Positions 8,728 to 18,010 are shown, counted from the first letter of the stretch. The stretch: 64,000 bases of DNA from Bog-532 sp963805255 (GCA_963805255.1 CAWDTK010000003.1:186001-250000); one strand, 5' to 3'. Translations and numbers: made by a program. The notes: generated from the letters alone by a model not told the origin.

Positions 8728-9541
8728 CGCCCAGCACGCCCTCGGACACCCCGAGGTCGCCGGATGGGCCCTGGGAGCCCTGGACCCAGACGACGCCGCT
8801 GCGTTCGAGGAACACCTGCAGTCCTGCGAGCAATGCCGAACCGAGGTGGCCGAGTTCGCTGCGGTGACCCAAAGCCTCGCCCTGGCCGCTCCGGCGGACG
8901 AGCCGCCGCCAGACCTGGAATTCAAGACCCTTGCCGCCGTTCAGTATGCCGTCATGGCCGAGACCCGAACGCAGCCCGGGCCCGCCGCACCACCCAAGCC
9001 CGCCGCACCACCCAAGCCCGCCGCACCGCCCAAGGCCGCCGCACCAAAGCCGGGCTTGGCAAGCAAAGCAAGCCGCTGGTGGCACCTGCACTGGACCAAC
9101 CCTCTGCTTTCGGTGGTCACCGCCCTGGGCGCCGCAGCGGTGACCGCGGCCGCGTTCCTCGGCGTCCAGGTCTTCCAGGCCAGCGCCCCGGCGGTAGCGG
9201 CATCGTTCAGCCTCCACGCCCAGCCGGGCCAATCCGGATCGGCTACGGCCACCGCCCGCCACGCCGACGGCGGCTGGGAAATCCAGCTCACCGTGAAGGA
9301 CCTCAAAAAGCTCGGCCCGGACCAGTTCTACGAGTGCTGGTATGCGGGCCCGGCCAACCGGCCCGGCCACCGGGACCTGATCACGGCCGGCACGTTCGCC
9401 GGCAGCAACGGCACGTTCAACATGTGGAGCGCCGCCGACCCGGCCGAGTACAAGATCATGCAGATCACGGCCGAGCGCCCGGGCAACGCCAGCCAGCACG
9501 GCAAGGTGATCCTCAGCGGCACCGCCCAGACCAGCGACTAG
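8717..9541 (+). CDS. RskA-type membrane anti-sigma factor
   Basis: 274 residues. The N-terminal zinc anti-sigma domain has HLQSCEQC (H-x3-C-x2-C) at about residues 34-41. Next is a proline/alanine-rich linker with an 18-bp in-frame repeat (PAAPPK units), then one membrane span near PLLSVVTALGAAAVTAAAFL (about 129-150). The extracytoplasmic RskA-like domain contains FYECWYAGPANRPGHRDLI. The family holds its ECF sigma at the membrane until regulated proteolysis. ATG 8717 overlaps the sigma stop codon. The single span and cytoplasmic N-terminus are as expected for the family. Confidence 0.88.
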   Translation: MVYDAQHALGHPEVAGWALGALDPDDAAAFEEHLQSCEQCRTEVAEFAAVTQSLALAAPADEPPPDLEFKTLAAVQYAVMAETRTQPGPAAPPKPAAPPKPAAPPKAAAPKPGLASKASRWWHLHWTNPLLSVVTALGAAAVTAAAFLGVQVFQASAPAVAASFSLHAQPGQSGSATATARHADGGWEIQLTVKDLKKLGPDQFYECWYAGPANRPGHRDLITAGTFAGSNGTFNMWSAADPAEYKIMQITAERPGNASQHGKVILSGTAQTSD

Positions 9542-10429
9542 CTTTGGTGCCGTCGTGGCTCGACCAAAACGAGAGCTGGTTAGCGGACGTCCTGAAGCAC
9601 GGACGGGAGACGGCAGCCTCCAACTCGCCGGCTCCGCCCGCGATACCGCCCGCATGATCATGGGCACCCTTAAGGGGGCCACGCTCATCGCCCAGCCCTC
9701 CCGGCGGCATCGCCCGATTCCAGGCCACCGTGGCAAACCTGGCAGCGGCCGCTGCAATCGGGAGCACACGAGCCGCCTGCAATGGCGGCCCATGCACGAG
9801 CATTCGATCGTAGATTCGATTGGCCCGGAATGCGGCAACGCCCCCCGGGGGGGAAGGATTCCGCTGGGGGGGTTGCTCACCCGCCGCCGCCGGGCCCGGC
9901 GGGCGGGCCATGCCAGGCCGGCTTTCCGGGCTGGTGCCGGGCTCATGATCACCAGCCGTGCCGGGATGGTAGTAGGGGGCACCGGCACCGGCCGGTTCAT
10001 ACAGCGGGCTGCTTGGCCGGCCAACCGCGCAATCGCGGCTCAGCCGGTGAGCAATGACGCGCTGGCACGATCGGTCCTTATATCTGAAAGTCTGACCAGC
10101 CATGATCAACCGTGGCGTTGGGGCTGGTCAGCGATTCGACCGCGCGGCCGCAGCCAACTTCTGCATAAGCCTCAGCGAATTCGATTCGTTTACAGATTAT
10201 TCCTTGCAACCCGCAGCTTGTTTACAGATTATTCCTTGCAGCCCGCAGCTCGGCCAGCAAGTATGTAACTGCGCGATATCGCCGGGGCCATTTCTTCGGG
10301 TCGTTTGTCAGACCTGCGGGTGTATCAGCAGGCAGGCTGCTCGCTCGGTTTCCGGAAGCACGTACGGCGGAGGGTCTGCGCCGCGCCGCCGGGGTGTTCA
10401 GGCAAGCCGGGCGATCGTGAGGGGAAATC
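9542..10429. other. 888 bp without a supported gene
   Basis: Lies between the anti-sigma gene and the second sigma copy. It contains short homopolymer runs of C and G near 9843-9875 and a perfect-period tandem repeat at 10188-10251. Open frames here have no family motif. The region is probably a rearranged spacer left by the duplication of the sigma gene. Confidence 0.45.
10188..10251. repeat. Two tandem copies of a 32-bp unit
   Basis: TTTACAGATTATTCCTTGCA followed by (A/G)CCCGCAGCT occurs twice with a period of 32 bp and few mismatches. The unit is AT-rich compared with its surroundings and lies about 180 bp upstream of the second sigma gene. Confidence 0.8.
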
Positions 10430-11092
10430 ATGGACGTGCCGGTCACCGATGCTGGGGACCAGATCGCTGCCGAGGAAGCCAAGCTCGTTGCCCAGATCGC
10501 CGCCGGGGACACCGAAGCTCCGGTGGCCGAGCTTTACCGCAGGTACGGCACCCGGCTGTATCGCTTCGGCGTGCAGCACCTCGGCAACGAGGGCCTGGCC
10601 GAGGAGATGGTTCAGGAGACTTTCGTGAGGCTATGGCGCACGGCAGGCAGGTTCGACGCCGGCAAGGCGCCGGTGGGCACGTACCTGTACGTCATGGCCC
10701 GCAGCGTCGCCGCGGACATCCGCAAGCGCCCGTCGTCCCGCCCGCTGCTGCCGGCCGACGACGCAGACGTACCGCCCATGCCCGACAGCGTTGATCAGAT
10801 ACTCAACAGCATGATCGTCCGGGAGGCACTCGAGGCTCTCGGGCCAGCGCATGCCGATGTGATACGCCTGGCCCACGACGAAGGGCTCACGCAACCGGAG
10901 ATTGCCGAGCGCCTCGGCCTGCCGCTGGGGACGGTCAAGACACGTACTTTTCACGGGATGCGGGCCCTGCGTGCCGCTCTGATCGAGCGAAGTTTCGGGC
11001 CTCGGGGAACGATGGAACGCTCAGCGGACCTCCTGCCACGACCTCGCCCGCCAGGCCCACCTCGCTGCCTGACGCCGGTGGCCAGCTCGTAG
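10430..11092 (+). CDS. ECF-type sigma factor (copy 2, no anti-sigma partner)
   Basis: ATG at 10430 with GAGGGG at 10418-10423. From VPVTDAGDQ to about residue 186 it is nearly identical to copy 1. I see about ten base changes, including Q-to-P/V changes at the KAQLG/KAPVG site, I-to-M in YLYVIAR, Q-to-E in TQPQIAE and T-to-A near the end. Identity breaks at about 10994, so the last 34 residues are unrelated and arginine/proline-rich. No anti-sigma gene follows. Regions 2 and 4 are intact, so the protein may be an active, unrestrained or differently regulated factor. Confidence 0.85.
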   Translation: MDVPVTDAGDQIAAEEAKLVAQIAAGDTEAPVAELYRRYGTRLYRFGVQHLGNEGLAEEMVQETFVRLWRTAGRFDAGKAPVGTYLYVMARSVAADIRKRPSSRPLLPADDADVPPMPDSVDQILNSMIVREALEALGPAHADVIRLAHDEGLTQPEIAERLGLPLGTVKTRTFHGMRALRAALIERSFGPRGTMERSADLLPRPRPPGPPRCLTPVASS

Positions 11093-11417
11093 GTGTCCTG
11101 ATGGCCGGCGAGGTCGTGCCCGTCCGGTATCTGGCCGTCGTTGCTTCTGGTCAGGGCGGTCACCTGGGGTGGGGCGTTCCCCGGGCTGCGGTGACGCTGC
11201 GGCCCAGCGGGGCGAGCACCTGGACGAGGGTAATGACGTCGGGCCGGGCTGGGGCGGGGCCACATGCTTAGTCCTCGTCGAAGGCCTCGGGGGCAGGCCA
11301 TGGAGCTGGACCAGGGCGTAAGCCTCGGATCGGACGCGGTAGGGCCATACGGTCCTCGGCATTCCAGTTGAGTACCTGCCTGTTGAGCAAGAGGAACGGC
11401 AGGTATCGTCGCCAGGC
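11093..11417. other. 325 bp intergenic region
   Basis: No supported gene. It separates the duplicated sigma gene from the methyltransferase. A leftward open frame ending near 11268 was examined and not accepted. Confidence 0.4.
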
Positions 11418-12086
11418 ATGAGCGCAGCCGCCGTACGCTCCGCCCGCCGCATCATCGCCGCCACCACCCGGCTGACCGGCGTGCCGTACGTGCCAGAGAT
11501 CAGGCTGCAGCAGGCCGACGACCCGTTCACCGTCTGGGAGACGCTGGAGAAGGAGGCCGGGCAGGCGAGCCTGCCGCCGCCGTTCTGGGCGTTCCCCTGG
11601 GCCGGCGGCCAGGCGCTGGCCCGCCACCTGCTTGATCATCCGGCCCTGGTGGCCGGGATGAGGGTGCTCGACGTCGCCTCGGGCTCGGGCTTGGTCGCGA
11701 TCGCGGCGGCCCGCAGCGGGGCCCGTAGGGTGGTGGCCGCCGACGTGGACGAGATGGCGGTCCGCGCGATCTCGGTCAACGCGGCGGCCAACGGCGTCCG
11801 CGTCACGCCGGTCCTCGCCGATCTGCTGGATGGCGACGCGGACGGCGCCGACGTCGTGCTGTGCGCCGACGCCTTCTATGAGAAGGATCTGGCCGAACGA
11901 ATCCTGGCGTTCCTGCGGCGCGCACACGCGGGCGGCACCCGGGTGCTCGTCGGTGATCCCGGCCGCGCGTTCCTGCGCACCGCCGGCCTCAGCCGCCTCA
12001 CGGGCTTTGAGGTCCCGGTCACAGTGGCGCTGGAGGGAATGACGGCGAAACAGGCAACCGTCTACGAGATGACAGCATTCTCCTGA
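11418..12086 (+). CDS. Class I SAM methyltransferase, METTL20-like
   Basis: 222 residues. PPPFWAFPWAGGQALARHLL is followed by motif I, VLDVASGSGLVAIAA (about residues 83-97), and an acidic ribose-binding VVAADVDEMA. The FWAFPWAGG entry and the distance to motif I resemble the electron transfer flavoprotein beta-subunit lysine methyltransferase group (METTL20) and the related L11 methyltransferases. The substrate is inferred from family only. GTG or ATG choices upstream are limited; ATG 11418 follows a weak GGAACGGCAGG (11392-11402). The stop codon lies inside a 21-bp tandem duplication (12077-12118). Confidence 0.75.
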   Translation: MSAAAVRSARRIIAATTRLTGVPYVPEIRLQQADDPFTVWETLEKEAGQASLPPPFWAFPWAGGQALARHLLDHPALVAGMRVLDVASGSGLVAIAAARSGARRVVAADVDEMAVRAISVNAAANGVRVTPVLADLLDGDADGADVVLCADAFYEKDLAERILAFLRRAHAGGTRVLVGDPGRAFLRTAGLSRLTGFEVPVTVALEGMTAKQATVYEMTAFS

Positions 12087-12118
12087 CGGCGATATGAATT
12101 CTCCTGACGGCGATATGA
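12077..12118. repeat. Perfect 21-bp tandem duplication over a stop codon
   Basis: ATTCTCCTGACGGCGATATG plus A occurs twice in direct succession. The first copy contains the methyltransferase stop TGA (12084-12086). Confidence 0.9.
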
Positions 12119-12434
12119 AACCGCCATTGGGGGTGAACCGTCTCGCTCATCCGGCCGCAGCTACTTAAGGCAACGGCGCCGCAAAGGAGGCCCGCTAACC
12201 GGCGCGAACACGCCGCCGATGCGAAGCCAGGCCCAATCGGCTGGCGCGCCGGGTCACGCGAGCACCCGCGTGGCCACCCAGCACCTCCCAGCCCGGAACC
12301 CGAAGGTCCCCAGGTCAAGAGCCCACGCAGGCTGGCCATATCCGCCCGATTTTCGGCCAGTATTACGGCTGAGGTGCCCCGAGGCTTCCGGACAGTCCAT
12401 CCATTAGGATGGGCGTCTGGAAAGGTGAAGTATT

Positions 12435-12725
12435 TTGCCCCGGCCGAAGAAGAGCTTCTCACCGGAATTCAAGGATGAAGCCGTGAAGATGGTGATCGAG
12501 ACGTCGCGCCCGATAGCCAGAGTGGCAAAGGAGCTCGGGATTAACGAAGGCACCCTCGGCAACTGGGTCGCTTCCTATCGCCGTGAGCATGCCGGCGAGG
12601 AACCGCCGCTGACCGTGAATGAGCGGGCGCGGCTGCGCGAGCTTGAGCGGGAAACCCGGGAACTGAAGATGGAAAACGAGTTTTTGAAAAAAGCCGCGGC
12701 GTACTTCGCCCGCGACCATCGGTGA
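12435..12725 (+). CDS. IS3-family OrfA (helix-turn-helix transposase subunit)
   Basis: 96 residues: a winged helix-turn-helix (FSPEFKDEAVKMVIE and RVAKELGINEGTLGNWVASY) followed by a leucine-zipper segment (ARLRELERETRELKMENEFL). TTG at 12435 is the likely start. Near its end the codons for LKKA contain GAAAAAAG (12683-12690), the slippery sequence by which IS3 elements make the OrfAB fusion by -1 frameshifting. OrfB overlaps its stop. Confidence 0.9.
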   Translation: MPRPKKSFSPEFKDEAVKMVIETSRPIARVAKELGINEGTLGNWVASYRREHAGEEPPLTVNERARLRELERETRELKMENEFLKKAAAYFARDHR

Positions 12726-12900
12726 CCGATAAATTCGAGTTCATCGACGCGGAGTACGCGGCTTACCAGGAATCGAGTGATGAGTACGTGCCGTCGATCG
12801 TGATGATGTGCCGGTGGATGGAGGTATCGCGGTCCGGGTTTTACGAATGGCGGAGCGCGCCGGAATCGGCGACGGCGAAAAGGCGCGGGATGCTTGCTTT
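12722..12900 (+). pseudogene. IS3-family OrfB, 5' part (interrupted)
   Basis: Encodes MTDKFEFIDAEYAAYQ to AKRRGMLAL, the start of an IS3 OrfB with its HTH_21-like segment. The reading frame is cut after codon 59 by the IS66 copy. The last 8 bases (CTTGCTTT, 12893-12900) are the insertion's target duplication. The frame resumes exactly at 15633 after the element. Confidence 0.9.
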
Positions 12901-12927
12901 GTAAGAATTCGGTGATCCCGTGGGCTG

Positions 12928-13836
12928 TTACTGAGCGGGCGGGGTGGTGAGGATCTGCCGCCAGCGCCGGTGCAGCGGGTAGAGGTAGATGTCCTTGACC
13001 GGCAGGGCGTGTTCATGGCGGCGGTCGAGCTTGCCCCTGCCCTTGGTCTGGCCAATGCGGGTCCAGTTGGCGGCGCGGTAGCTGGCGCCGGTGAACCGGC
13101 CGGCCTCGACGAAGGTCTCGGCCAGGACCGGGGCGTAGCCGTAGCGGGCCCGCCAGTCGGCGGGCAGCCGGCGGGTGACGGCGGCGAGCAGCGAGGAGGC
13201 GAGGTTGGGGACCGCCAGGTCGGGGCGGATGAGGAACCGGGCGTTGCCGCAGATCAGGTTCAGGTTGGCGCGGCGGGTGGCGGGGTCCCAGCCGATCCAG
13301 TCGTCGCGGGGGGCGCATTTCCAGGCGCTGGCGGCGAAGGCGAAGGCGGCGATCGGGCCGGCGGCGGGGGCGGCGGCGAGGTAGCGGATCTGGGCGCCGG
13401 CCAGCGGGGTGTAGCCGAGGTAGTGGTGGTCGCGGATGAGCTGGTTCCACTGCCGGGAGGCCTGGCGGCTGTCGACGACGCTGATGGTGACCGGGCCGAG
13501 ATCGGCCAAGGTGGCGGCGGGGTGCGCCGGCAGCGGCAGGGCGAGCTGGCCGGGGTGCCCGTGCCGGGGGTGGCGTCCGTTGCCGTTGCCGTTGCGCGGC
13601 GGCGGCAGGGTGATCAGGCCGTCGGCGGCCATCCGGCCCAGGGCGACGCGGGCGGTCATGTCCTTGCGCCGCCCGCCGGGGGTCTGCCAGCCGAGCGCGT
13701 CGCAGATCGCGTCGGCGATCGCGCGGCGGGTCGGCAGCGTCGCCGCCAGGGAGCGGATCTCCTCCAGCTCGGCGAGGGTGAAGTCCCTGCCGCAGTAGCG
13801 GGCCGGGTACTGGCCGGGCGTGCCGGTCACGGTCAC
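12928..13836 (-). CDS. DruA-like DUF4338 protein, IS66 passenger (copy 1)
   Basis: 302 residues. After an N-terminal helical region (residues 1-100) comes the DUF4338 core: NQLIRDHHYLGY, then RDDWIGWD, NARFLIRPDLAVPNLASSLL, ETFVEAGRFTGASYRAANW and GQTKGRGKLDRR. This is the family of DruA, a component of the Druantia anti-phage system. The molecular activity of DruA is not established to my knowledge. ATG at 13836 overlaps the tnpC stop in an ATGA, so translation is coupled to the transposase. Its presence inside the terminal repeats makes it a passenger or a transposition accessory protein. Which of the two is open. Confidence 0.88.
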   Translation of the reverse strand: MTVTGTPGQYPARYCGRDFTLAELEEIRSLAATLPTRRAIADAICDALGWQTPGGRRKDMTARVALGRMAADGLITLPPPRNGNGNGRHPRHGHPGQLALPLPAHPAATLADLGPVTISVVDSRQASRQWNQLIRDHHYLGYTPLAGAQIRYLAAAPAAGPIAAFAFAASAWKCAPRDDWIGWDPATRRANLNLICGNARFLIRPDLAVPNLASSLLAAVTRRLPADWRARYGYAPVLAETFVEAGRFTGASYRAANWTRIGQTKGRGKLDRRHEHALPVKDIYLYPLHRRWRQILTTPPAQ

Positions 13837-15515
13837 GGCGGCTGGTCCTTCCTGCCGTCTGGCTCGCCGGGCTGGCCGGTCAGGGTGATGTTCCAGGGCA
13901 GCAGGGCTTCCAGGGCCTGCCCAGCCGGCGGCTTGCCGCCGTTTGCGGCGCAGGCCTGCAGGTAGGCGTCCAGGTAGGCGCGGGGGTTGTGCCCGGTGAT
14001 CCGGGCGGTGCCCAGGACGGTCCAGGCGTGGCCGGCCAGGTCAGCGGACCATTCCGCGCCGGAGCCGTTGTAGTTCTTGCGGCCCACGACCGGGGTGCGG
14101 ATCGCCCGCTCGGCGGTGTTGTTATCCAGCGGCAGGTCCGGGAAGTCCCGGTGGCGCACCAGCCCGCCCCATTCGCGGTCCAAGGTGGCCAGCGCCTTCG
14201 CCGCGGCCGGGTGCAGCAGGTCCGGGCGGCGACCCTGAATACGGCGGTAGGCGTCGATCTCCTCCAGCGCCGCATCGAACGCGGCGGCCGCCCGGGCGTG
14301 CTCGCCAGTGCCCCCGGGGGCGGCGGCCAGGGCGCGGTGCGCGGCGTATAGTGCGGCGAACCGGCCGGTCCAGGCATCAGCCCAGCTGCCCAGCTCCTTG
14401 CGGTGGGCGTCGCCGGCCCGGATGAACCGCCGCCGGATATGGGCCCAGCACCAGAGGGAGGTGACGCCGTCCAGCTCGGAAAACGACCGGTACACCGAGT
14501 AGAAGTCCGAGCTGATGACCAGCGGCCTGCGGCCCTCCGGCAGCTGGCCGGCCTGCACGCCGTAATGGTCTTCGAGCACCTTCAGCGACCGCGACGCCGC
14601 GATCGTGTACACCACCGTGTCCGCGGCAGTGAACACCCACAGCCACCAGCGGCTGCCTCCGTTATCGGCGGGCTGGCCGAATACCCGCCACGACGTCTCG
14701 TCCACGTGCGCGTGCCCGGCGGCGGCGTTTCGCGCGGCGATCGCGGCCGCCAGCGGCGCAAGCAGCTCCTCCAGCCGCCGGGCCACCCCGGCCAGCGTGC
14801 CCGGCGCCACCTCCAGGCCCTGCATCGCCAGCATCGCGATCACCCGGTTGAACGGCAGCCCGAGCGCGTACTTGGCGACAAGCAGGTTCACGCAGAACTC
14901 CGTCGTGAACAGGCCCCTGGGAATCAGCGTCGCCGGGCCGGGCGCGGTCCGCACCGCCGGCACCGGGCACTGGCAGCACCGGGCGTACTTGCGCCGCCGG
15001 TGCACCACCCGCCACACCCGGACCCGCCACGATACCTGCTCGCTGGCATCCTCCCCGAACAGCTCATAGGCCCGGCCGCACCGCGGGCAGCGCCGCTCGC
15101 CCTCCGGAATGTCATGGACCTGCTCCTCGGTCTCCAGGTGCTCATGCCGGCGCCGCCCATGCCCGGCCGATCCCGGCCGCTGACCCCGGCGCCGCCCGCC
15201 CGCAGCGCCGCCATCCCCTGCCGGGGCGTCATCCCCGCCGCCGGCGTCGGCGGCTTGCCCGCCCGCCTGCCGCTTACCGGCGCCGTCTTTCTCGCTGGAG
15301 GTGCCGAACAGCATCCGGCTCAGCGTCACCACCCGCTGCTTCAGCGCGGCCAGCTGCTCCTGCTGCGCGGCCACCGTCGCGGCCAGCGTGGCGTTCTCCG
15401 CCTCCAGCCGCACGTTCTCCCCGGCCAGCCGCGTGTTCTGTGCCTCCAGCAGCTCCGCCCGCTCACGCCAGAACGCCGCCTCATCAGCGGGCCGGGAACA
15501 AGTACGCGCAGCCAT
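13833..15515 (-). CDS. tnpC: IS66-family transposase TnpC (copy 1)
   Basis: About 560 residues. There is an N-terminal leucine-zipper coiled coil (residues 15-70, LLEAQNTRLAGENVRLEAEN), the IS66 zinc-ribbon (RRCPRCGRAYELF and CCQCP), then the DDE core. Core motifs include HVDETSWRVFG, SSDFYSVYRSF and LPLDNNTAERAIRT, which supply the acidic residues. The IS66 C-terminal domain ends LLPWNITL. ATG at 15515 is taken; GTG at 15518 is the alternative. It appears intact. The 3' end overlaps the DruA-like gene by 4 bp. Confidence 0.95.
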   Translation of the reverse strand: MAARTCSRPADEAAFWRERAELLEAQNTRLAGENVRLEAENATLAATVAAQQEQLAALKQRVVTLSRMLFGTSSEKDGAGKRQAGGQAADAGGGDDAPAGDGGAAGGRRRGQRPGSAGHGRRRHEHLETEEQVHDIPEGERRCPRCGRAYELFGEDASEQVSWRVRVWRVVHRRRKYARCCQCPVPAVRTAPGPATLIPRGLFTTEFCVNLLVAKYALGLPFNRVIAMLAMQGLEVAPGTLAGVARRLEELLAPLAAAIAARNAAAGHAHVDETSWRVFGQPADNGGSRWWLWVFTAADTVVYTIAASRSLKVLEDHYGVQAGQLPEGRRPLVISSDFYSVYRSFSELDGVTSLWCWAHIRRRFIRAGDAHRKELGSWADAWTGRFAALYAAHRALAAAPGGTGEHARAAAAFDAALEEIDAYRRIQGRRPDLLHPAAAKALATLDREWGGLVRHRDFPDLPLDNNTAERAIRTPVVGRKNYNGSGAEWSADLAGHAWTVLGTARITGHNPRAYLDAYLQACAANGGKPPAGQALEALLPWNITLTGQPGEPDGRKDQPP

Positions 15516-15632
15516 CACGCCAAGGCTGCACCACCACCAGTCCCTGTGTCCAGCACCGCCGCACCCGCCCCGCCAGCGTGTCGCCTGCGCCGGCCAGCCA
15601 CGCTCAGCCCACCGGAATCACCGAATACTTAC

Positions 15633-16373
15633 CTTGCTTTGATCGTGCGGAAGTCATTCGATGAATCGGATGAGACATACGGGTACCGCCGGGTGCATGC
15701 GGACCTGGTGGCCTGGGGCGTGCCCGCGGGGCCGGAGCTGGTGCGGTCCATCATGCGTGAGCTGGGCCTGGAGCCCTGCCAGCCGCGGCCGTGGCGGGTC
15801 AGCCTGACCGAGGGCGACGGCCAGGAGCACGACATTCCCGACCTCGTGAAACGCGATTTCACCGCGGCCGCGCCGGGCGAGAAAATGGTCGGCGACATCA
15901 CTTACATTCCGACATGGGAGGGCTGGCTTTACCTGGCGACGGTTATCGACTGCCATACAAAGGAAGTCATCGGCTGGGCAGCGGGCGATAACTACAAGAC
16001 GCCGCTCATCGAGAAGGCCATCGAGATCGCCGCCCGTAATTTTCCTCTCGCCGCTAATGCGATTTTCCACTCCGACCGCGGCAGCAATTACACATCCCGG
16101 CAGTTTGCGGAGACGCTCAAGAAGCATAATCTCCGGCAGTCCGTCGGCCGCACCGGTATCTGTTACGATAATGCAATGGCCGAATCGTTCTTCGCCGCGC
16201 TGAAGAACGAGCGTGTTCACCGCACTCAGTATCCGACCCGCGAGCACGCGCGCCGCGACGTTGTGAGGTACATCGAATTCTGGTACAATTCCAGACGTCG
16301 GCACTCCGGGCTTCAGTACCGGACCCCGCAGCAAGTCCGCAATGAGTACCTGGAACGGCAGTCCGCAGCGTGA
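15633..16373 (+). pseudogene. IS3-family OrfB, 3' part (interrupted)
   Basis: Continues the frame broken at 12900: IVRKSFDESDETYGYRRVHA, then the rve integrase core with GDITYIPTWEGWLYLATVID (first D), FHSDRGSNYTS (second D) and NAMAESFFAALKNER (E). The DDE triad is intact, so OrfB would be functional if the IS66 were removed precisely with one target copy. It ends at TGA 16371-16373 just inside the right IS3 end. Confidence 0.9.
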
Positions 16374-16707
16374 ATTAACCACAAATCCGCTGTCCGGAAA
16401 GCTCGGGGCAGATCAGGCGCCTCCAGGATCAACGCACCGTAAAGCCGCCGATCGGCCCACACCTCGCAGTTCATCGAACCGCAACCAAACCAGCGCGGTA
16501 GTCATGCCTCACCCGGCGCGTACGCCGCTGACCTCGGCCTTGCCCCTTTCCGGCTGACACGACAACTGGGTCCTCGGTGGCGCGCGGCAGCGAACCTTGG
16601 CCGGTGCGGTGGCGAGGGCGTAGCGATGACGCTGGTTTGTCCGGCGGGTGGGCCGGGGGTGCCGGGATCGGCGGCGGCTCCGGGCTGGCGGGAATCAGGG
16701 CTGGTGG

Positions 16708-18010
16708 TTAAGCGCCGGGTAGTAAGGCGGCCTCCGGGGGGCTGATGGTGATGGTGACGGTGCAGCCGGGGTGGAGCTTCTGCAGCTGGCGCTCCAGCCA
16801 GGCCTGCTTCTGCTGTGGTGATTCGCGCCGGGTGTAGAAGTCCGCGCCGGGCTCGGTGTAGGGCGTGCCGCTCTTGAGCACCTGGTAGGCGATCTTGAGC
16901 AGGGTGTGCGCGATCGCGGTGATCGCCTTCTTCTTCGCGGCCGGGTTCTTGGCACCGCCGAACCGGCGGACCAGCCGGTTGTACCGGGCCTGCAGCTGGC
17001 CCCGGACCCGGATCGCGGCCCAGGCGGCCTGGACCAGCATCGGCTTGATGTAGGTGCAGGCGTCCCCGGTCTGGCTGTGCTTGCGCTTGCGGGCGCTGAT
17101 GTTGTTCCCCGGGCACAGCGTGACCCAGGAGGCCAGCTTCTCGTGGCTGGCGAAGTGCCGGTGCGGGGCGGGGCCGATCTCGCCCAGCCACGCCTGCGCC
17201 ACCACGTCGCCGAAGCCCGGAACGGAGGTGAGCAGGCCCGTCTCGCGCTGCCAGCGGCGCGGCTTTGCCCGCGATCCGCTTGTCCAGGCCGTCAACCGCG
17301 TCATCGAACACGGCGATCCGGTCCAGGTGCAGGCGGCACAGCAGCGCATGATGCCCGGTGAACCGGCCGGCCAACGCCATGGACAGGTCGGCCAGCTTCC
17401 CCGCAGTGCGCATCCGGCCGATCGCCAGGTCCGCCAGCACGCCGCCGCGGCGCTCCCCGTCGATCAGCGATTCGATCATCACCGTGGCGGACTGGCAGGT
17501 TATGCTGCTGGCCACCGAGCCGAGCTTGATCCCGGCCGACTCCAGCGCCTTGCCCAGCCGCTGGATCTCCGAGGTGCGGGCCTGCACCGTCTTCATCCTG
17601 TACCGGGTCAGGTCCCGCACCTCCCTCAGCTCCGCCGGCGGGATATACGACCCGCGCAGCAGCCCGCACTCGAACAACTCCGCCACCCGGGCGCAGTCTC
17701 TGGCGTCGGTCTTGTGACCCTTCAGCGCCTTGGCGTGCGCCGGGTTGATCACCGCGACCTCGGTGAAGTCCTGCTCGGCAAGCGCGTAATACACCGGGTC
17801 GGTGTAGATCCCGCTGGCCTCCATCACCACGTGCGTCACCCCGCGGCGGCGCAGCTCGCGGCCCATCGCCTGGAGCACCCCGTAAAACGTCCGGAACTCC
17901 AGCACCTCGGTCTTCCGTGTCCACGGCTTCTCGCCCGGAGACCGGATCGCGACCTTCACCATCTCCTTGTGCACGTCGATCCCCGCGACGCGCTCATACA
18001 ACACCTTCAT
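16708..18010 (-). pseudogene. IS110-family transposase, frameshifted
   Basis: ATG at 18010 with GGAGG 9-13 bases upstream starts MKVLYERVAGIDVHKEMVKV. DEDD residues are visible in GIDVHKE, HVVMEASGIY and KTDARDCARVAEL. The C-terminal Transposase_20 domain (LLTSVPGFGDVVAQAWLGEI to KRKHSQTGD) is in another frame. The shift lies near 17265, between LDKRIA and PRRWQRETG. Total length without the shift would be about 430 residues, normal for IS110. Ends of the element were not found, as expected for a family lacking clear terminal repeats. Confidence 0.85.

Larger units (their letters stand above)
12901..15632 (-). mobile_element. IS66-type element carrying a DruA-like gene (copy 1)
   Basis: 2732 bp, flanked by the 8-bp duplication CTTGCTTT at 12893-12900 and 15633-15640; 8 bp is the IS66 norm. 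The left end is GTAAGAATTCGGTGATCCCG. The right end, read inward, is GTAAGTATTCGGTGATTCCG, so the inverted ends begin with the IS66-typical GTAAG. It holds only two genes, both leftward: tnpC and a DUF4338 (DruA-like) gene overlapping it by 4 bp. TnpA and TnpB accessory genes are absent. A second copy with one visible base difference lies at 21753-24484. Confidence 0.95.
12375..16410 (+). mobile_element. IS3-family element split by an IS66-type insertion
   Basis: Left end TGCCCCGAGGCTTCCGGACA(G) at 12375-12395. The right end at 16390-16410 is its inverted copy with two mismatches. Removing the inserted IS66 (2732 bp) and one 8-bp duplication gives an element of about 1296 bp, normal for IS3. 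It holds orfA and orfB with an A6G slippery site at the orfA end. No clear flanking duplication of 3-4 bp is seen. Confidence 0.88.

Noticed and set aside
11268..11400. Leftward frame ending PAPWPAPEAFDED near the methyltransferase
   Set aside because: Looks faintly protein-like but overlaps the methyltransferase start region and has no start or motif that could be defended.
14403..15632. Long plus-strand frame opposite tnpC that runs into IS3 orfB
   Set aside because: Only the part after 15633 is real (orfB 3' end); the rest is antisense to tnpC.
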